A DNA stretch of 64,000 nucleotides from Tenrec ecaudatus (Eukaryota; Chordata; Mammalia; Afrosoricida; Tenrecidae), in contig NC_134536.1 in assembly GCF_050624435.1 (NCBI RefSeq), forward strand, positions 8,374,758 through 8,438,757, in the 5' to 3' direction. Below the pieces are notes generated by a model. It did no database searches and had not been told where the DNA came from. It saw only the letters and a list, made by a program, of their open reading frames with translations. Positions 22,858 through 32,975 of the stretch are shown in pieces. The translations under genes were made by a program, and so were the position numbers. Position 1 is the first letter of the stretch, and the number at the start of each line of letters is the position of its first letter.

Positions 22858-23980
22858 CTAGGTTCCAGCATGATGGCATCCAGGTAAGCAGTCTGCATTG
22901 GGAGCTTGCTGGAGATCAGTGTACCTGGTATCCAGGAGAATGAGTGTGCAAATTCAGGTAAGTTAAAAGTCTCCCGTGCAGCCCAGAGTACATCCTCCAT
23001 CCAGAAGTCCACCTCCCCCCACATCTAGCCTCTTTTCAGCACACTGGGCATCAGCGACCTGGTTCCAGGGATTCCCAAGTCTATACATACCACCCTACTT
23101 TGGACTCTACTGTAGCCACCAATTCCGATTGGCCCCCCCTCAGGCTTATCACCATACCCAAAGCTGGCCAGCAGACATACTGAGTCCCCCAGAACATGGT
23201 GACAGGCTGATTCCCTTTTCCCACGTGGTGGTGAGTCGTGCAGCTGAGCTTGGGCTCCTCCCACCTGTGACCCCAGCAGTTGTGACTAAACCCTGTCTGC
23301 AGTCCACCTGCGGTAAGTTTAATTATTTGTAGCTGCGGCAACTCTCCTCACCATTGCCTGACACCCTCCATCCCCGCCCCTGCAGCAGTGGTACATACTA
23401 TCCTCCTTCCACCCACAGCAGCATGTCTATGCCTGCGCTGCACCCTGTGCCTGCAGGGCAGGCAGCTTCCTCCACAGGTGCCTGGCACCCCCACCTTGCA
23501 GCTGTGGGGTCTTCCCTACTATCACCTGGTGCCCCCTCCCGCAGTAACAGCCATCCCCCAGCCCTTGCATCTGCCCAGCCCCTCCACCTGCAGCAGGGAG
23601 GGAGGCTTTCCCCCATGCACCTGCACCAGTAGCAGCGAGGCTGTCCCCACCTTCGCTCAGCACCCCCTCTTGTGCCAGTGAGTCCTTCCCCACCTTTGTC
23701 TTCTATTTGGTGACTTAAAAAAACAAAAGGCTGCAAATAGTGTCCCGACAGCCAGACCAGGCACGGCCCAGGGGCATACCTAACAGTCACCAGACTCACC
23801 CCAGTCTCTGAGGCCTCCCACTGCTGTTGGCCACTGAGTTGCCTTGGCACACTGCCCACATAGTGGTCTGACCCATCCCCATAGTAGGCCATAGACAGTC
23901 CTTGAAAACACTCGTACCAGTGACATAGAGAAAGAGCTCAGGGTCCCCATGGTCTCCCAGAAACATAGCATCCGGTTCTT
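22858..23980 (+). promoter_or_regulatory. L1 5' UTR / internal promoter region (probable)
   Basis: The segment before ORF1 is GC-rich, with repeated 'cacctgcagcaggg'-like motifs between 23350 and 23690, as in many mammalian L1 5' UTRs that carry an internal promoter. The start near 22858 is inferred from the end of the preceding L1. The long antisense frame at 23398-23892 reflects base composition. Confidence 0.5.
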
Positions 23981-23982
23981 CC

Positions 23983-24860
23983 AAAATGACACACAAACAG
24001 CAAAATACTAGAATATCCTCATAAAGAAAACAAGAGCGACAAAAACCAACAGTGGAGCTAACAATGCTCATAGAAGAATCAGACGAGGATCTACCACAAA
24101 ACGAAATTTTCAGAAGACTGCTTGGAGCAATACAGGAGATGAAGGAAGCAACACAGTAAAAGGACAGATGATAGAGGATAAGAAGTCCATGATAGAGGGA
24201 ATGAAGTCCAGGCACAAAAGGGAAATACAGGAGCTAATAGATGAGGAAACAGAAGCTAAACACAAAATCATGGTTCTCCTGAACAAACTAGAGTGGGCAG
24301 AGAATTGTGCTAGTCATCTTGAGGGCAATCAGGCAGACTTCAAAAAATGGGGGAAATAGTCTAAATAAAGAGGCAGAAGAAAATCTGAGCTCAATGACAG
24401 ATCCTATGAATAGGAACTATATTTGAATAATTTTTTTACCAGAACAAGACACAATGAAGATGTCAACAGCTAAATTAGTGAGGGAAGTTCTGGAAGCAAA
24501 CTGGATGAATGAGAATCAGACACTCATATAGGAAGCAGAGAGGACACCAATTAGACTAACCCCCAGGAAGAACTCGCCAAGGCTTATAATAGTTAAATTA
24601 TCCAACTTCGAGGAAAAAGAGAAAATTTTAAGGGCAGCAAGAGAAAAAAAAGTGGTCACACACAATGATGCCCTGATAAGAAAATGTTCAGACCTATCAG
24701 CAGAAACCATGAGGAGAAAGAGAGAGTAGAGTAACATCTTCAAAAAGCTGAAAAAAAAAAATACCTGCCCAAGAATCCTCTAACCTGCCAAATTATCTAT
24801 TAAAATAGAGGGCAAGGTAAGAGTCTTCCCTGACATGGAAAACTCAAAGAATACACTGTA
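23983..24860 (+). pseudogene. L1 ORF1 (RNA-binding protein), broken
   Basis: ORF1p is the trimeric RNA chaperone of the L1 particle. The frame opens near 23983 but is stopped within 20 codons. A charged helical stretch at 24168-24359 ('IEGMKSRHKREIQELIDEET') fits the coiled coil. Around 24600-24728 the C-terminal domain is recognisable in 'KILRAAREKKVVTHND' and 'LSAETMRRKR'. In-frame stops and shifts occur throughout, so no functional protein is expected. Confidence 0.75.
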
Positions 24861-24899
24861 AAACACCCAACCTTGTGGAAGATCCTTGCCCACTCACTA

Positions 24900-26977
24900 T
24901 GGTCAAAAGACCATCAATATTTTACACCACACTGATAAGAAAAAGTATAAGAACCACATGATAATATCGATAGACACAGAAAAAACATTGGACAAAATCC
25001 AACATCCATTCCTAATTAAGACATTCAAGAAGGTAGGAATGGAAGGAAAATTCCTCAAGTTAGTATAAGCTATCTAAAAAAACCAACAACCAACATCATA
25101 GTCAATGGAGAAAAGATGAAAACAATCCCACTGAAAAAGGGGACCAGACAAGGATTCCTCTTGTCCCCACTTCTATTCAACATCATACTTCAGGTTCTAG
25201 CTAACAACATACGACAGTGGAAGGACATTAAAGGTATCCAGCTGAGAGAGGAGTAGGTGAAACTATCACTGTCTGTAGATGATACAATTCTGTTTATTGA
25301 AAATCACCAAAGCTCCACAATAGGAGTATTGACAGCAATAAAGGAATATGGAAGAATGGCAGAATACAATATCAACAAACAGAAGTCTATTGGTTTGCTA
25401 GATACATCAGACAAGACTGTGGAAGAAAAGTTCAAGCACAAATCAAGAACAAATCAAAACATCTAGGGATATATTTACAACAAAAACAAAAAGACTTATA
25501 CAAGGAAAACTACAGGACCTACTACAGGAAACCAAAAGCAACCTCCGCAAATGAAAGCATATCCCATGCTGGTGGATTGGAAGACTCAATATAATAAAGA
25601 TGTCAATCTTTCACAAGACACTATATAAGTTTAATACTATTCCAATTCAAATACCAAGAACCCTCTTCAAAGGTTGGACAATCTGACCATCAATTTCATA
25701 TGGAGAGGGAAGAAACCCAGAATTAGCAGAGAACTCTTCAAGAAGAAGGACAGATTTGGAGGGATGACTTTACCTGACTTTAACACCTACACTACACTAT
25801 CACAGTGGTCAAAACAGCATGATACTGGTATAACAACAGATACTCAGACCAATGGAAAAGAACAGAAAACCCAGAAATAAAATCATCATCATATAGGCAA
25901 CTGATCTTTGACAAGGGCCCCCAAAGCATCAAGTGGGAGGTGAATGACTTCTTTAACAAGTGTTGCTGGAAAGAATAGATATACACCTGTAGAAAAATGA
26001 AACAATTTGTTTACCTCACCCCATCAAAAGAACAAACTCCATGTGGATCCCCAAACTATCAGGCCCATTGATGAAGGAATCATAACATACATAGGGACTA
26101 CATCGGCTAATTGTAATCAGGAAGGGTATTCATACAGGTAAGCCTGAAATCGTCAAGTGGGATTTACTAAGGATAAAACACCTGTGTATGTTTAAAGACT
26201 TCACCAAGAGGATAACAAGAGAACCCACAGCCTGGGAAAGGATTTTTAGCAATGACACAACAGACAAAGGGTTTATTACTAAACTCTACCACCAATTTTA
26301 GCCTGGAAAAAAAGAGGAAAACAGTTAACCCCCTGAGGAAGTGGACAAAAGACCCGGAAAGAAGTTTTACTCGGGAGAAGCCTCGAATGGCCAATACACG
26401 TAAAAGAAAATGATCCCAATCATTAGTCACCAGAGAAATGCAAATTAAAACAACCATGAGATACCATCTAACACCCTTGAGGTTAGCTCAAATAAAAAAA
26501 TCAGAAAGCAACAAATGGTGGAGGGAATGTGGCAAGATAGGAACTCTCCTCCATTGCTGGTGGTCGTACAGATATGTAAAGCATTTGTGGAAAGTGATCT
26601 GATGATATTTAAAGCAAATGGAAATTGATCTACCTTATGACCCAGCTATCCCTTTACTGGGCATATTCCCAGAAGTGGTAAGAAATAGACCACCACCAGT
26701 AGTCTGTGCTCCAATGTTTACTGTGGCACATTCACAATAGCAAGGAATTGTAAACAATCTAAACTCTGGCACATACACACAATGGAGTACTACACATCAC
26801 TAAAAAGCACTGGTGATCACATGAAACACATTGTTTCATGAGAAGCGTTGGAGGAAATTATGCTAAGCGAAGCCAGCCAATTACAAAAGGACAAGTACAA
26901 CATGAGTCCCTTGAGGGGACTAATGAACACCGTGGTTATAGTAGAAAAGCTACTTATCTCACAGTATATGGGTTGAA
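24900..26977 (+). pseudogene. L1 ORF2 remnant: reverse transcriptase and C-terminal part
   Basis: ORF2p normally has an endonuclease, a reverse transcriptase and a cysteine-rich C-terminus. Here the match begins inside the RT domain with 'MIISIDTEKTLDKIQHPFLI' near 24957; the endonuclease and RT N-terminus are missing, about 2 kb by family standards. The catalytic FADD box is present as SVDD at about 25272-25283. Downstream, 'MDNLTINFIWRGKKPRIS' (25674) and 'EALEEIMLSEASQLQKDKY' (near 26850) mark the thumb and C-terminal regions. Several frameshifts and stops interrupt it. Confidence 0.85.
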
Positions 26978-27470
26978 GTACACAGGTGGAGGTCAGACCA
27001 AAAGCAAGAAAGTACATGTTAAAACATCACAAAAAAGGGGGAAGAGGGAGGTGGGGAAAGGTAGGAGAGAAGGGAAATTATAGCACGGGCGAAGCAGGGC
27101 ACTAACCCAGCCAGGGGGAGAGTATTGCTTATGTCTCCACAGAATTGGGAGTGTGCATACAGACCATACCACGGTGTACCAAACATGGGGGCAACGTAGC
27201 CAGTGGAGAAATGTATGAAAAGATTGGGCTACCAATCTGACCCCAGCACACTGGGGTGAAACACTAAGGGAATGCAACCGAGCAGCAAGGGGAGCAAAGT
27301 GATGAAACCCCCAGGGAATACCAAAAATAGACTTTGGAGACAGAGTGTGGCACCCCATCAGACTCGACTGGAAAACACTCATAAAGGCCAACAAACAGAA
27401 CTTGAACTATTTATAGGCTTTTCCATTTTTGTCAGTGGTTTTCTTTTTGTTGTTATTTTGTTTTTGTTTT
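26978..27470 (+). mobile_element. L1 3' UTR, proximal part
   Basis: After the ORF2 end, the sequence matches the reverse of 37500-37770: 'ccagggaataccaaaaatag', 'ccccatcagactcgactgga', 'aaacagaacttgaactattt'. It stops in a T-rich stretch, '...gttttctttgg', where WDR46 sequence begins. Confidence 0.8.
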
Positions 27471-28775
27471 CTTTGGACCCTACAGGCTGAGTTACTCTCG
27501 AACTGGGAGACACCTAGCTTTTTGGAGGGCACCGGCGCCATGTGGCCGCCCTTGACTGGGAGACCAAGAAGCTGATGTGCGAGATCAATGTCATGGAGGC
27601 CGTGAGGGACATCTGGTTTCTACACTCGGAGGCACCGCTGGCTGTTGCTCAGAACCACTGGCTTCACATCTATGACAACCAAGGCATTGAACTACGCTGC
27701 ATCTGCCACTGTGACCGCATCACAAGGCTGGGGTTCCTGTCCTTCCACTTCCTCCTGCCACAGCTTCAGAGACAGGGTTACTGACCTCCCTGGATGTGTC
27801 CGTGGGGAAGATTGTGACTGCTCTGAATGCTCGGGCTGGACGCTTCGATGTCATGACTCAAAACCCTTACAATGCCGCCATCCACCTGGGACACAGCAAT
27901 GGTACTACTGTGTCTATGTGGAGTCCAGCACTGAAGGAGCCACTGGCCAAGATTCTCTGTCATCGTGGTGGGGACCGGACGGTGGCCGTAGATTTTATAG
28001 GTACATATATGGCCACTTCTGGCCTGGACCACCAGCTGAAGGTCTTTGACCTGCAAGGGACGTTTCAGCCTCTGAGCACACAGACCCTACCCCAGGGAGC
28101 AGGGCATCTGGCCTTCTCCCAGCAAGGACTGCTGGCCACCGGGAAGAGAGATGTGGACAACATATGGGCAGGGCAGAGTAGGGAAAGGGCAGACCTGCAT
28201 GGCCTTCAGTTCTGCCCCTTTGAAGGTGTTCTGGGGGTGGGGCACAGTGGGGGCATCACCAGCATGCTGGTACCGGGGCTGCCGAGCCCAACTTTGACGG
28301 CCTGGAGAGTAACCCATACAGGAGCTGGAAGCAGCGTCAGGAATGGTAGGTGAAGGCCCTGCTGGAGAAAGTACCCACAGAGCTCATTTGTCTGAACCCA
28401 CGGGCCCTAGTGGAGGTTGACGTCATCACTTTGGAACAGCAAAAGAAGGAGCGCATAAAGTGACTGGACTATGACCCTGAGTCCAAAGCACCCTTCCAAT
28501 CGAAGCCCAAGCAGAAAGGCTGCAGCTCCACGGCCAGCCTGGTGAAGAGGAAGAAGAAGGTCATGGAGGAGGAGCACCAGGACAAGCTCCGCCAGAGCCT
28601 ACAACAGCAGCAGAAGCAAAAGAAGGCCAAGCCTGAGAGGGTCTGGCCATCTCTGGACAGATTTGTGCGCTGAACCTGCCCTCCTTTCTCCCGGTGACTT
28701 GGAACAAGTTTCTCCCCAGGATCCTCTGTGGGCGGCCACTTGGTTCCTGGGAAGGTAGAAGACAGGTGGCAGTGT
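27470..28775 (+). pseudogene. WDR46: WDR46 processed pseudogene, 5'-truncated, inside L1 3' UTR
   Basis: The parent gene WDR46 (BING4) encodes a nucleolar WD-repeat protein of small-subunit processome function. The copy is intronless and begins at '[17 protein letters not shown]', so the N-terminal part is missing. Segments in order are '[20 protein letters not shown]' (27543), '[15 protein letters not shown]' (27796), '[20 protein letters not shown]', and the C-terminus ending 'LDRFVR' and a stop at 28671-28673. Damage: an extra T near 27521, a 1-bp loss near 27758, an in-frame deletion after 'IWAGQ', a frameshift near 28280, and stops near 28351 and 28459. Both flanks are L1 3' UTR and no poly(A) follows the copied 3' UTR. 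Confidence 0.9.
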
Positions 28776-29695
28776 GGAGAAAGGAAGGTGCTGGGAGGAA
28801 CCAATGCAGGGACAAGGGAACAACAAGTGAACTAAAAATCAATGATAAGAAGGGTTATGCTTAGTGCGGCTCAATCAAGGTCAATGTAGCAGAGAGGAAT
28901 TACTAAACGTGAAAGAAGGCCAAACATGACAGTGGGACAAGAGGGACGTAAAAGGAAATAGAGGAAAGAACCAGGAGTCAAAGGACATTTATAGAGGTCT
29001 AAATATAGGCATGTACATATGCAAATATATTTATATGTAACGAGAGCTGAATAGATCTATGTCCTTTATCTTTATGTTAGGAATTAAGGTAGCAGATGGA
29101 CATTGGGCCTCGACTCAAGTGCTCCCTCAACACAAGAACACTTTGTTCTAATAACCTGGCATTCTGTGATGTTCACCTTCCCGACATGATCGCTGAAGAC
29201 AAAATGGGTGCATATGCAAATGTGGTAAAGAAAGCTTATAGTGCCCAGCTATCAAAAGATATAGCATCTGGGGTCATAAAGGCTTAAAGTTAGACAAATG
29301 GCCAACTGGCTGAGAAGCTACAAAGCACATATGGAAGAAGCACACCAGCCTATGTGATCATGAGGTGTCTATGGGATCAGGTATCAGGCATCTAAGACCC
29401 AGAACAAAATCATACTCAATGTGAATGGGGCAGTGGGGGGCATGTGGAGTGGAGAACCAAAGTCTATCTATAGACAATTGGACATCCCCACACAGTAGGG
29501 TCACAAGGAAGAGACCCCCTAGGGCCTGGGATGGAGGGAGGGAGGGAAGGAAGAGGAGCTGATACCAATAGGACTCAATAGAAAGTAAATGTCTAGAAAA
29601 GAATGAAGACAATTTATGTACAAATATGCTTGATAGTTGATGTATGGATTGTTATAAGAGTTGGAAGATCTCCAATAAAATGATCCTTTAATAAA
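28776..29695 (+). mobile_element. L1 3' UTR, distal part
   Basis: L1 homology resumes near 28776 ('gagaaaggaaggtgctggga', 'gcagggacaagggaac') and runs to the L1 3' end near 29690. Compared with 36003-37772 in reverse, about 150 bp of L1 between the two flanks is missing where WDR46 sits. Near the middle, 'gcccagctatcaaaagatat' is shared with all family A copies. Confidence 0.8.
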
Positions 29696-30379
29696 AAAAG
29701 ACTTGTTTAAGCAAAAGAAAAAAAGATTAATCCTATGCCTTCACATCATTTCTATGAAATGATTTTAAAATACACATTGCTTTCTTTCTAGAGCTAATAC
29801 TCCTGGAATGATATTATTATTGTTTTTCTAATGCTTTATGAAGTATAACATATGTACCATCAAAGATCAAACATTGTACTTTCTCTGAGTTATGTCATTT
29901 TTCCTTGCACATAAATGTATCTCATATTGTTGGTCCAATCTGTTAAGGAATGCTCAAGGCACTTTTAGAAAACCAGCCTATGTTTTTGTTCTCTTGTTTA
30001 AATTAAGTTCACTTAGCAACCATGAGCTCAGATGAATATTTTACAGACCTTCTATTACTGGAGAGGCCCGAATGGAAAAGACTGAGCATGAATAATGAGT
30101 GAAGTTGACTGTGACCCATGTGTTTAAAGCATATGCTCCATTGTAGCATGACATGTTGCGATTTTTTTGTTTTTTAAGGGAGGACAAATTTGCAAACCTT
30201 TTTAGTCAATAACCTGTCTGTAGGGGCAACATGAGGAAAAAAACGTTCAATTTAGAAACCTTACTTTCAATTCCTTTTATTAAAGGACGACTGTCATTGT
30301 GAAATCTGCCAACTTGTGAAACCATCATTTGTTTCCTCAAATTCTTTTAGGCTTCGGTGTTACTTTGGAGTTTCGTTTT
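29696..30379. other. Unassigned AT-rich sequence
   Basis: No repeat or gene was recognised. Confidence 0.35.
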
Positions 30380-30800
30380 TCCTACTGGAAAGTCATTGGG
30401 TTTCTTGAATCTCAGATTGAGTTCCGACATCAACTTTAGAAGAATCTCGTCTCTGTATTTTTGCATATTGCTAGAGTTGTAATTTTCCTTTTTTGGACGT
30501 CAGTTACATCTATCTTTTCTTTTACATATGTCATTTAGCATGTACTCTTTTCTGTGATTTCTGTTCTTTTTCGTTCTTTTCCGAGTCAGCCTATATATTT
30601 TCTGCAGCACTGCTTGTCAGTCTGTTAATGCTCTCTTCTTTTGGGTGCAATTTTCCATTTGAACCACCTTGAGTTATATTCACATTCAGTTATTATATTT
30701 CAGTTCTAGAACATTCATTAGATTCTTTTTCTAGATTTCTTTACCGGTAAAAAATTCCACGTTGTCATCTATTTTCTGAACTTCTTAATCACCCAAACCC
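30380..30800. mobile_element. Ancient L1 5' UTR-type fragment (probable)
   Basis: Phrases such as 'gggtttcttgaatctcagat', 'tttctgtgatttctgttctt' and 'cagttctagaacattcatta' resemble the 5' region of old L1M elements shared by placental mammals. It is diverged, and the call is tentative. Confidence 0.45.
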
Positions 30801-30939
30801 ATGTCTTTGAGTAACTAGTTGCTTTGAGTAAACTCCAGCCCCCGGTAGCCCTGCAGGACAAGGTAGAACTGGGAATTCTGAAGTTGTAATTTTTACGTAA
30901 GCAGATGGCCACATTTTTTTCCCAAGAAGTGGCTGGTGG

Positions 30940-31005
30940 GCTCAAATCATGGAACATTTGAGTAGCAGTCAAGTGCTTTAACCTTGGTGCCACCAAGGCT
31001 TCCTT
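30940..31005 (-). mobile_element. AfroSINE head fragment
   Basis: 'ggctggtgggctcaaatcat' and 'ttggtgccaccaaggcttcc' are the reverse of a SINE tRNA-like head. It is the first of three minus-strand SINEs in a row. Confidence 0.6.
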
Positions 31006-31014
31006 TAATTAATC

Positions 31015-31182
31015 ATCAAAACCAAACCAAATTCACTGCCATTGATTCAGACTCATAGCAACCCTGTGGGACAGAATAGAATGACTTCTTCGGGTTTCGA
31101 GGAGTTTCAAGGTGGGTTTGAACTCCTGACTTCATGGTTAGCAGCCCACGGCACAACACACCACATCACCAGGGATCCTTTG
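31015..31182 (-). mobile_element. AfroSINE
   Basis: A near-complete copy in reverse: 'ttcactgccattgattcaga', 'agcaaccctgtgggacagaa', 'ggtgggtttgaactcctgac' (B-box region) and 'cacatcaccagggatcc' (head end). Confidence 0.8.
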
Positions 31183-31194
31183 AGCAATTACCCA

Positions 31195-31365
31195 CCCACT
31201 GCTGTTAAGTCAATTGTGATCCCCAGCACTCCGATATTGAGGTTCTGAGCCTGTAGACTGCTACAGCAACAAAAGTCTCAACTTCCTCTCAGGGCTTGGC
31301 TGGTGGGTTCGAATTGCTGACCTTACAGCGTAAAGTGGAACCTCCTCCACTGCCAGAGCTCCTTA
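31195..31365 (-). mobile_element. AfroSINE
   Basis: A third copy in reverse: 'ctgctgttaagtcaattgtg', 'ggctggtgggttcgaattgc' (well-preserved B box) and 'cactgccagagctcc'. Confidence 0.75.
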
Positions 31366-31564
31366 ATCAGCCACAGTTATCTTAAATCCCATACCTGATG
31401 TCTCTGATGTCTAGAGTGTCTGTGCCTCTGCTTCTATTATCTTTTTGTTTTTAATCACTTGGTCTCCTTCTTTATCAGACCCGATAACTAATTTTTAAAA
31501 ATGATCTGGTTTTCAACATTTTCTGTATTGTATTTTTGTTTTGTTTTGTTTGTTCATATTGGGG

Positions 31565-31868
31565 TTTATTTAAGATGTGTTCTGTCATCGGGGGGCGATC
31601 CTCTTGAAATTGTGTTGCATGTTTTTCAGTCTGTGTAACCAAGGATTGATGTACCTATGGGGACAGCAAGTGGAATATAGGTTTCTTCTGGGTACAGTGC
31701 TAGGAGGGTAGGTGGTAAAAAGAAGCTGATGTCAAGGAGCTCAGGAGGAAAGGAATGTTTATAAACTGATTGTGGTAGCAATTGTACAATAATGTTTGAT
31801 GTGATTTCTATGGAATGATGTGTCTGTATTAATACCCAATTAAATGGCTTTGATAAAAAAGAAAGAAA
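31565..31868 (+). mobile_element. L1 3' end (older subfamily)
   Basis: The end reads 'taatacccaattaaatggct' then an A-rich tail. Upstream, 'gtggtagcaattgtacaata' and 'aagctgatgtcaaggagctc' recall family A and B motifs, so it is an L1 3' UTR relative. Confidence 0.55.
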
Positions 31869-31920
31869 AAATGCTTTCATAGATTTCTTAATTTTTTAAA
31901 AAGAAAACACCTAAAGTCCA

Positions 31921-31955
31921 AACACCACCACCACCACCACTACCACCACCAACCC
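31921..31955 (+). repeat. (CCA)n microsatellite, short and impure
   Basis: About ten CCA or CAC triplets with one interruption. Confidence 0.8.
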
Positions 31956-32137
31956 AAACCCAACCCTGTAGCATCCATAGTTTAAGGAAAATAAACTGAG
32001 CATGATAAATATTTTTGGATATTCTTTGTTGAATTTCTATTCTAATAATGAAAGGTGAATTGGAATGAAATGGTCTATAAACTCAAGAATTTTGTAATTG
32101 CTGAATTCAGAAAAAAAACCACTTGTGAATTAGGTGA

Positions 32138-32290
32138 AGGTTTAGAAAGCAGATCAGCAGTTTCATATTCATCAATGCATGCATGCTTAGTTTCAACTCA
32201 TCCCCTCAGTGTATACCATTACATATCCTGCTTGCTCCTTGTGTTTCTTGTTTCTGATCCTCCTTTCCTAGCCCTCTGAACTCCATTACT
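32138..32290 (-). mobile_element. Interspersed repeat, inverted relative to 20283-20475
   Basis: Shares 'gcagatcagcagttt' and the flanking pattern with 20283-20475 in reverse. The family is uncertain. Confidence 0.4.
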
Positions 32291-32639
32291 GTGTAACTGC
32301 GGCCCTTCAACCGATGCTTTAGAGATGAGGGTCCTGACAGCTCTAACACCCCAGCCTAGCTTCCTTATTGCCTCTTGCAAATGCCATGTTCGGTTCCAAC
32401 CCTTGATCTTTTCTTTAAGTGATCCTCACCTTGTAGCTTATGCCTTTCCACAGTCTATTTAACTTGCCCTCTTTTCTGAAAGCCAAGCTTAAGCGAGCTC
32501 TTTTCGGCAACCATCTCGTCTATTTTAAGCTCTCGTTCATAATCGCGTGGTTTGGCAATTAGCTGGTCTTGGAAAGGTACGTATTCTGGTGGTCAGTGAT
32601 TTCCAAAAACACGTTGGTTTCTCTCTCATTCTGACCACA

Positions 32640-32975
32640 TGGCAAGATTTTACTTTGCTGCTCCGTTTGGGAGACGTGTGGCCATGACTGACTTTGGTGG
32701 AGTAAATAGGAGGGGATACGATATGTGTATTTTCTGGGTGGAGGCGTGAGAGCGCCTGTGAGAGTCGCTGTACTTTTCTATCACCCAGAGAAAGTCGTCA
32801 GTACTTGGAGATGGTGAGTGCTCTGTCTGTTACCTTGGATCCCTGAGTGGCAGGTATGGGTGGAGCTCCTCCGATCTGTGTTTGACGTGAAGCCTGAGCT
32901 GGTAATAAATCTTTCTTTGAACCGCTAAGCTTTGGGGTCTTTTGTTATTACAGAGAAACAACTAGTCCACCTGAC
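32640..32975 (+). mobile_element. LTR-like element (MLT1/MaLR-like, tentative)
   Basis: The 3' end 'gaaccgctaagctttggggt' then 'ttgttattacagagaaacaa' resembles the polyadenylation and terminal region of MaLR-type LTRs, with 'aataaa' upstream at about 32904. No internal retroviral sequence is seen. Confidence 0.4.

Larger units (their letters stand above)
22858..29695 (+). mobile_element. Near-full-length L1, internally deleted, carrying a WDR46 segment
   Basis: In order the element has a GC-rich 5' UTR (22858-23980), a broken ORF1, a broken ORF2 lacking its N-terminal endonuclease half, a 3' UTR, a WDR46 retrocopy, and the remaining 3' UTR ending 'ccaataaaatgatcctttaa'. It is the only L1 in the window with a 5' UTR and coding sequence. 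Stop codons and frameshifts in both ORFs make it inactive. I found no convincing target-site duplication. Confidence 0.8.

Noticed and set aside
23398-23892. 164-codon minus-strand frame
   Set aside because: It lies in the GC-rich L1 5' UTR antisense strand, where long frames arise from composition. It shows no domain.
27778-28317. Minus-strand frames across the WDR46 copy
   Set aside because: They are shadows of the plus-strand WDR46 pseudogene.
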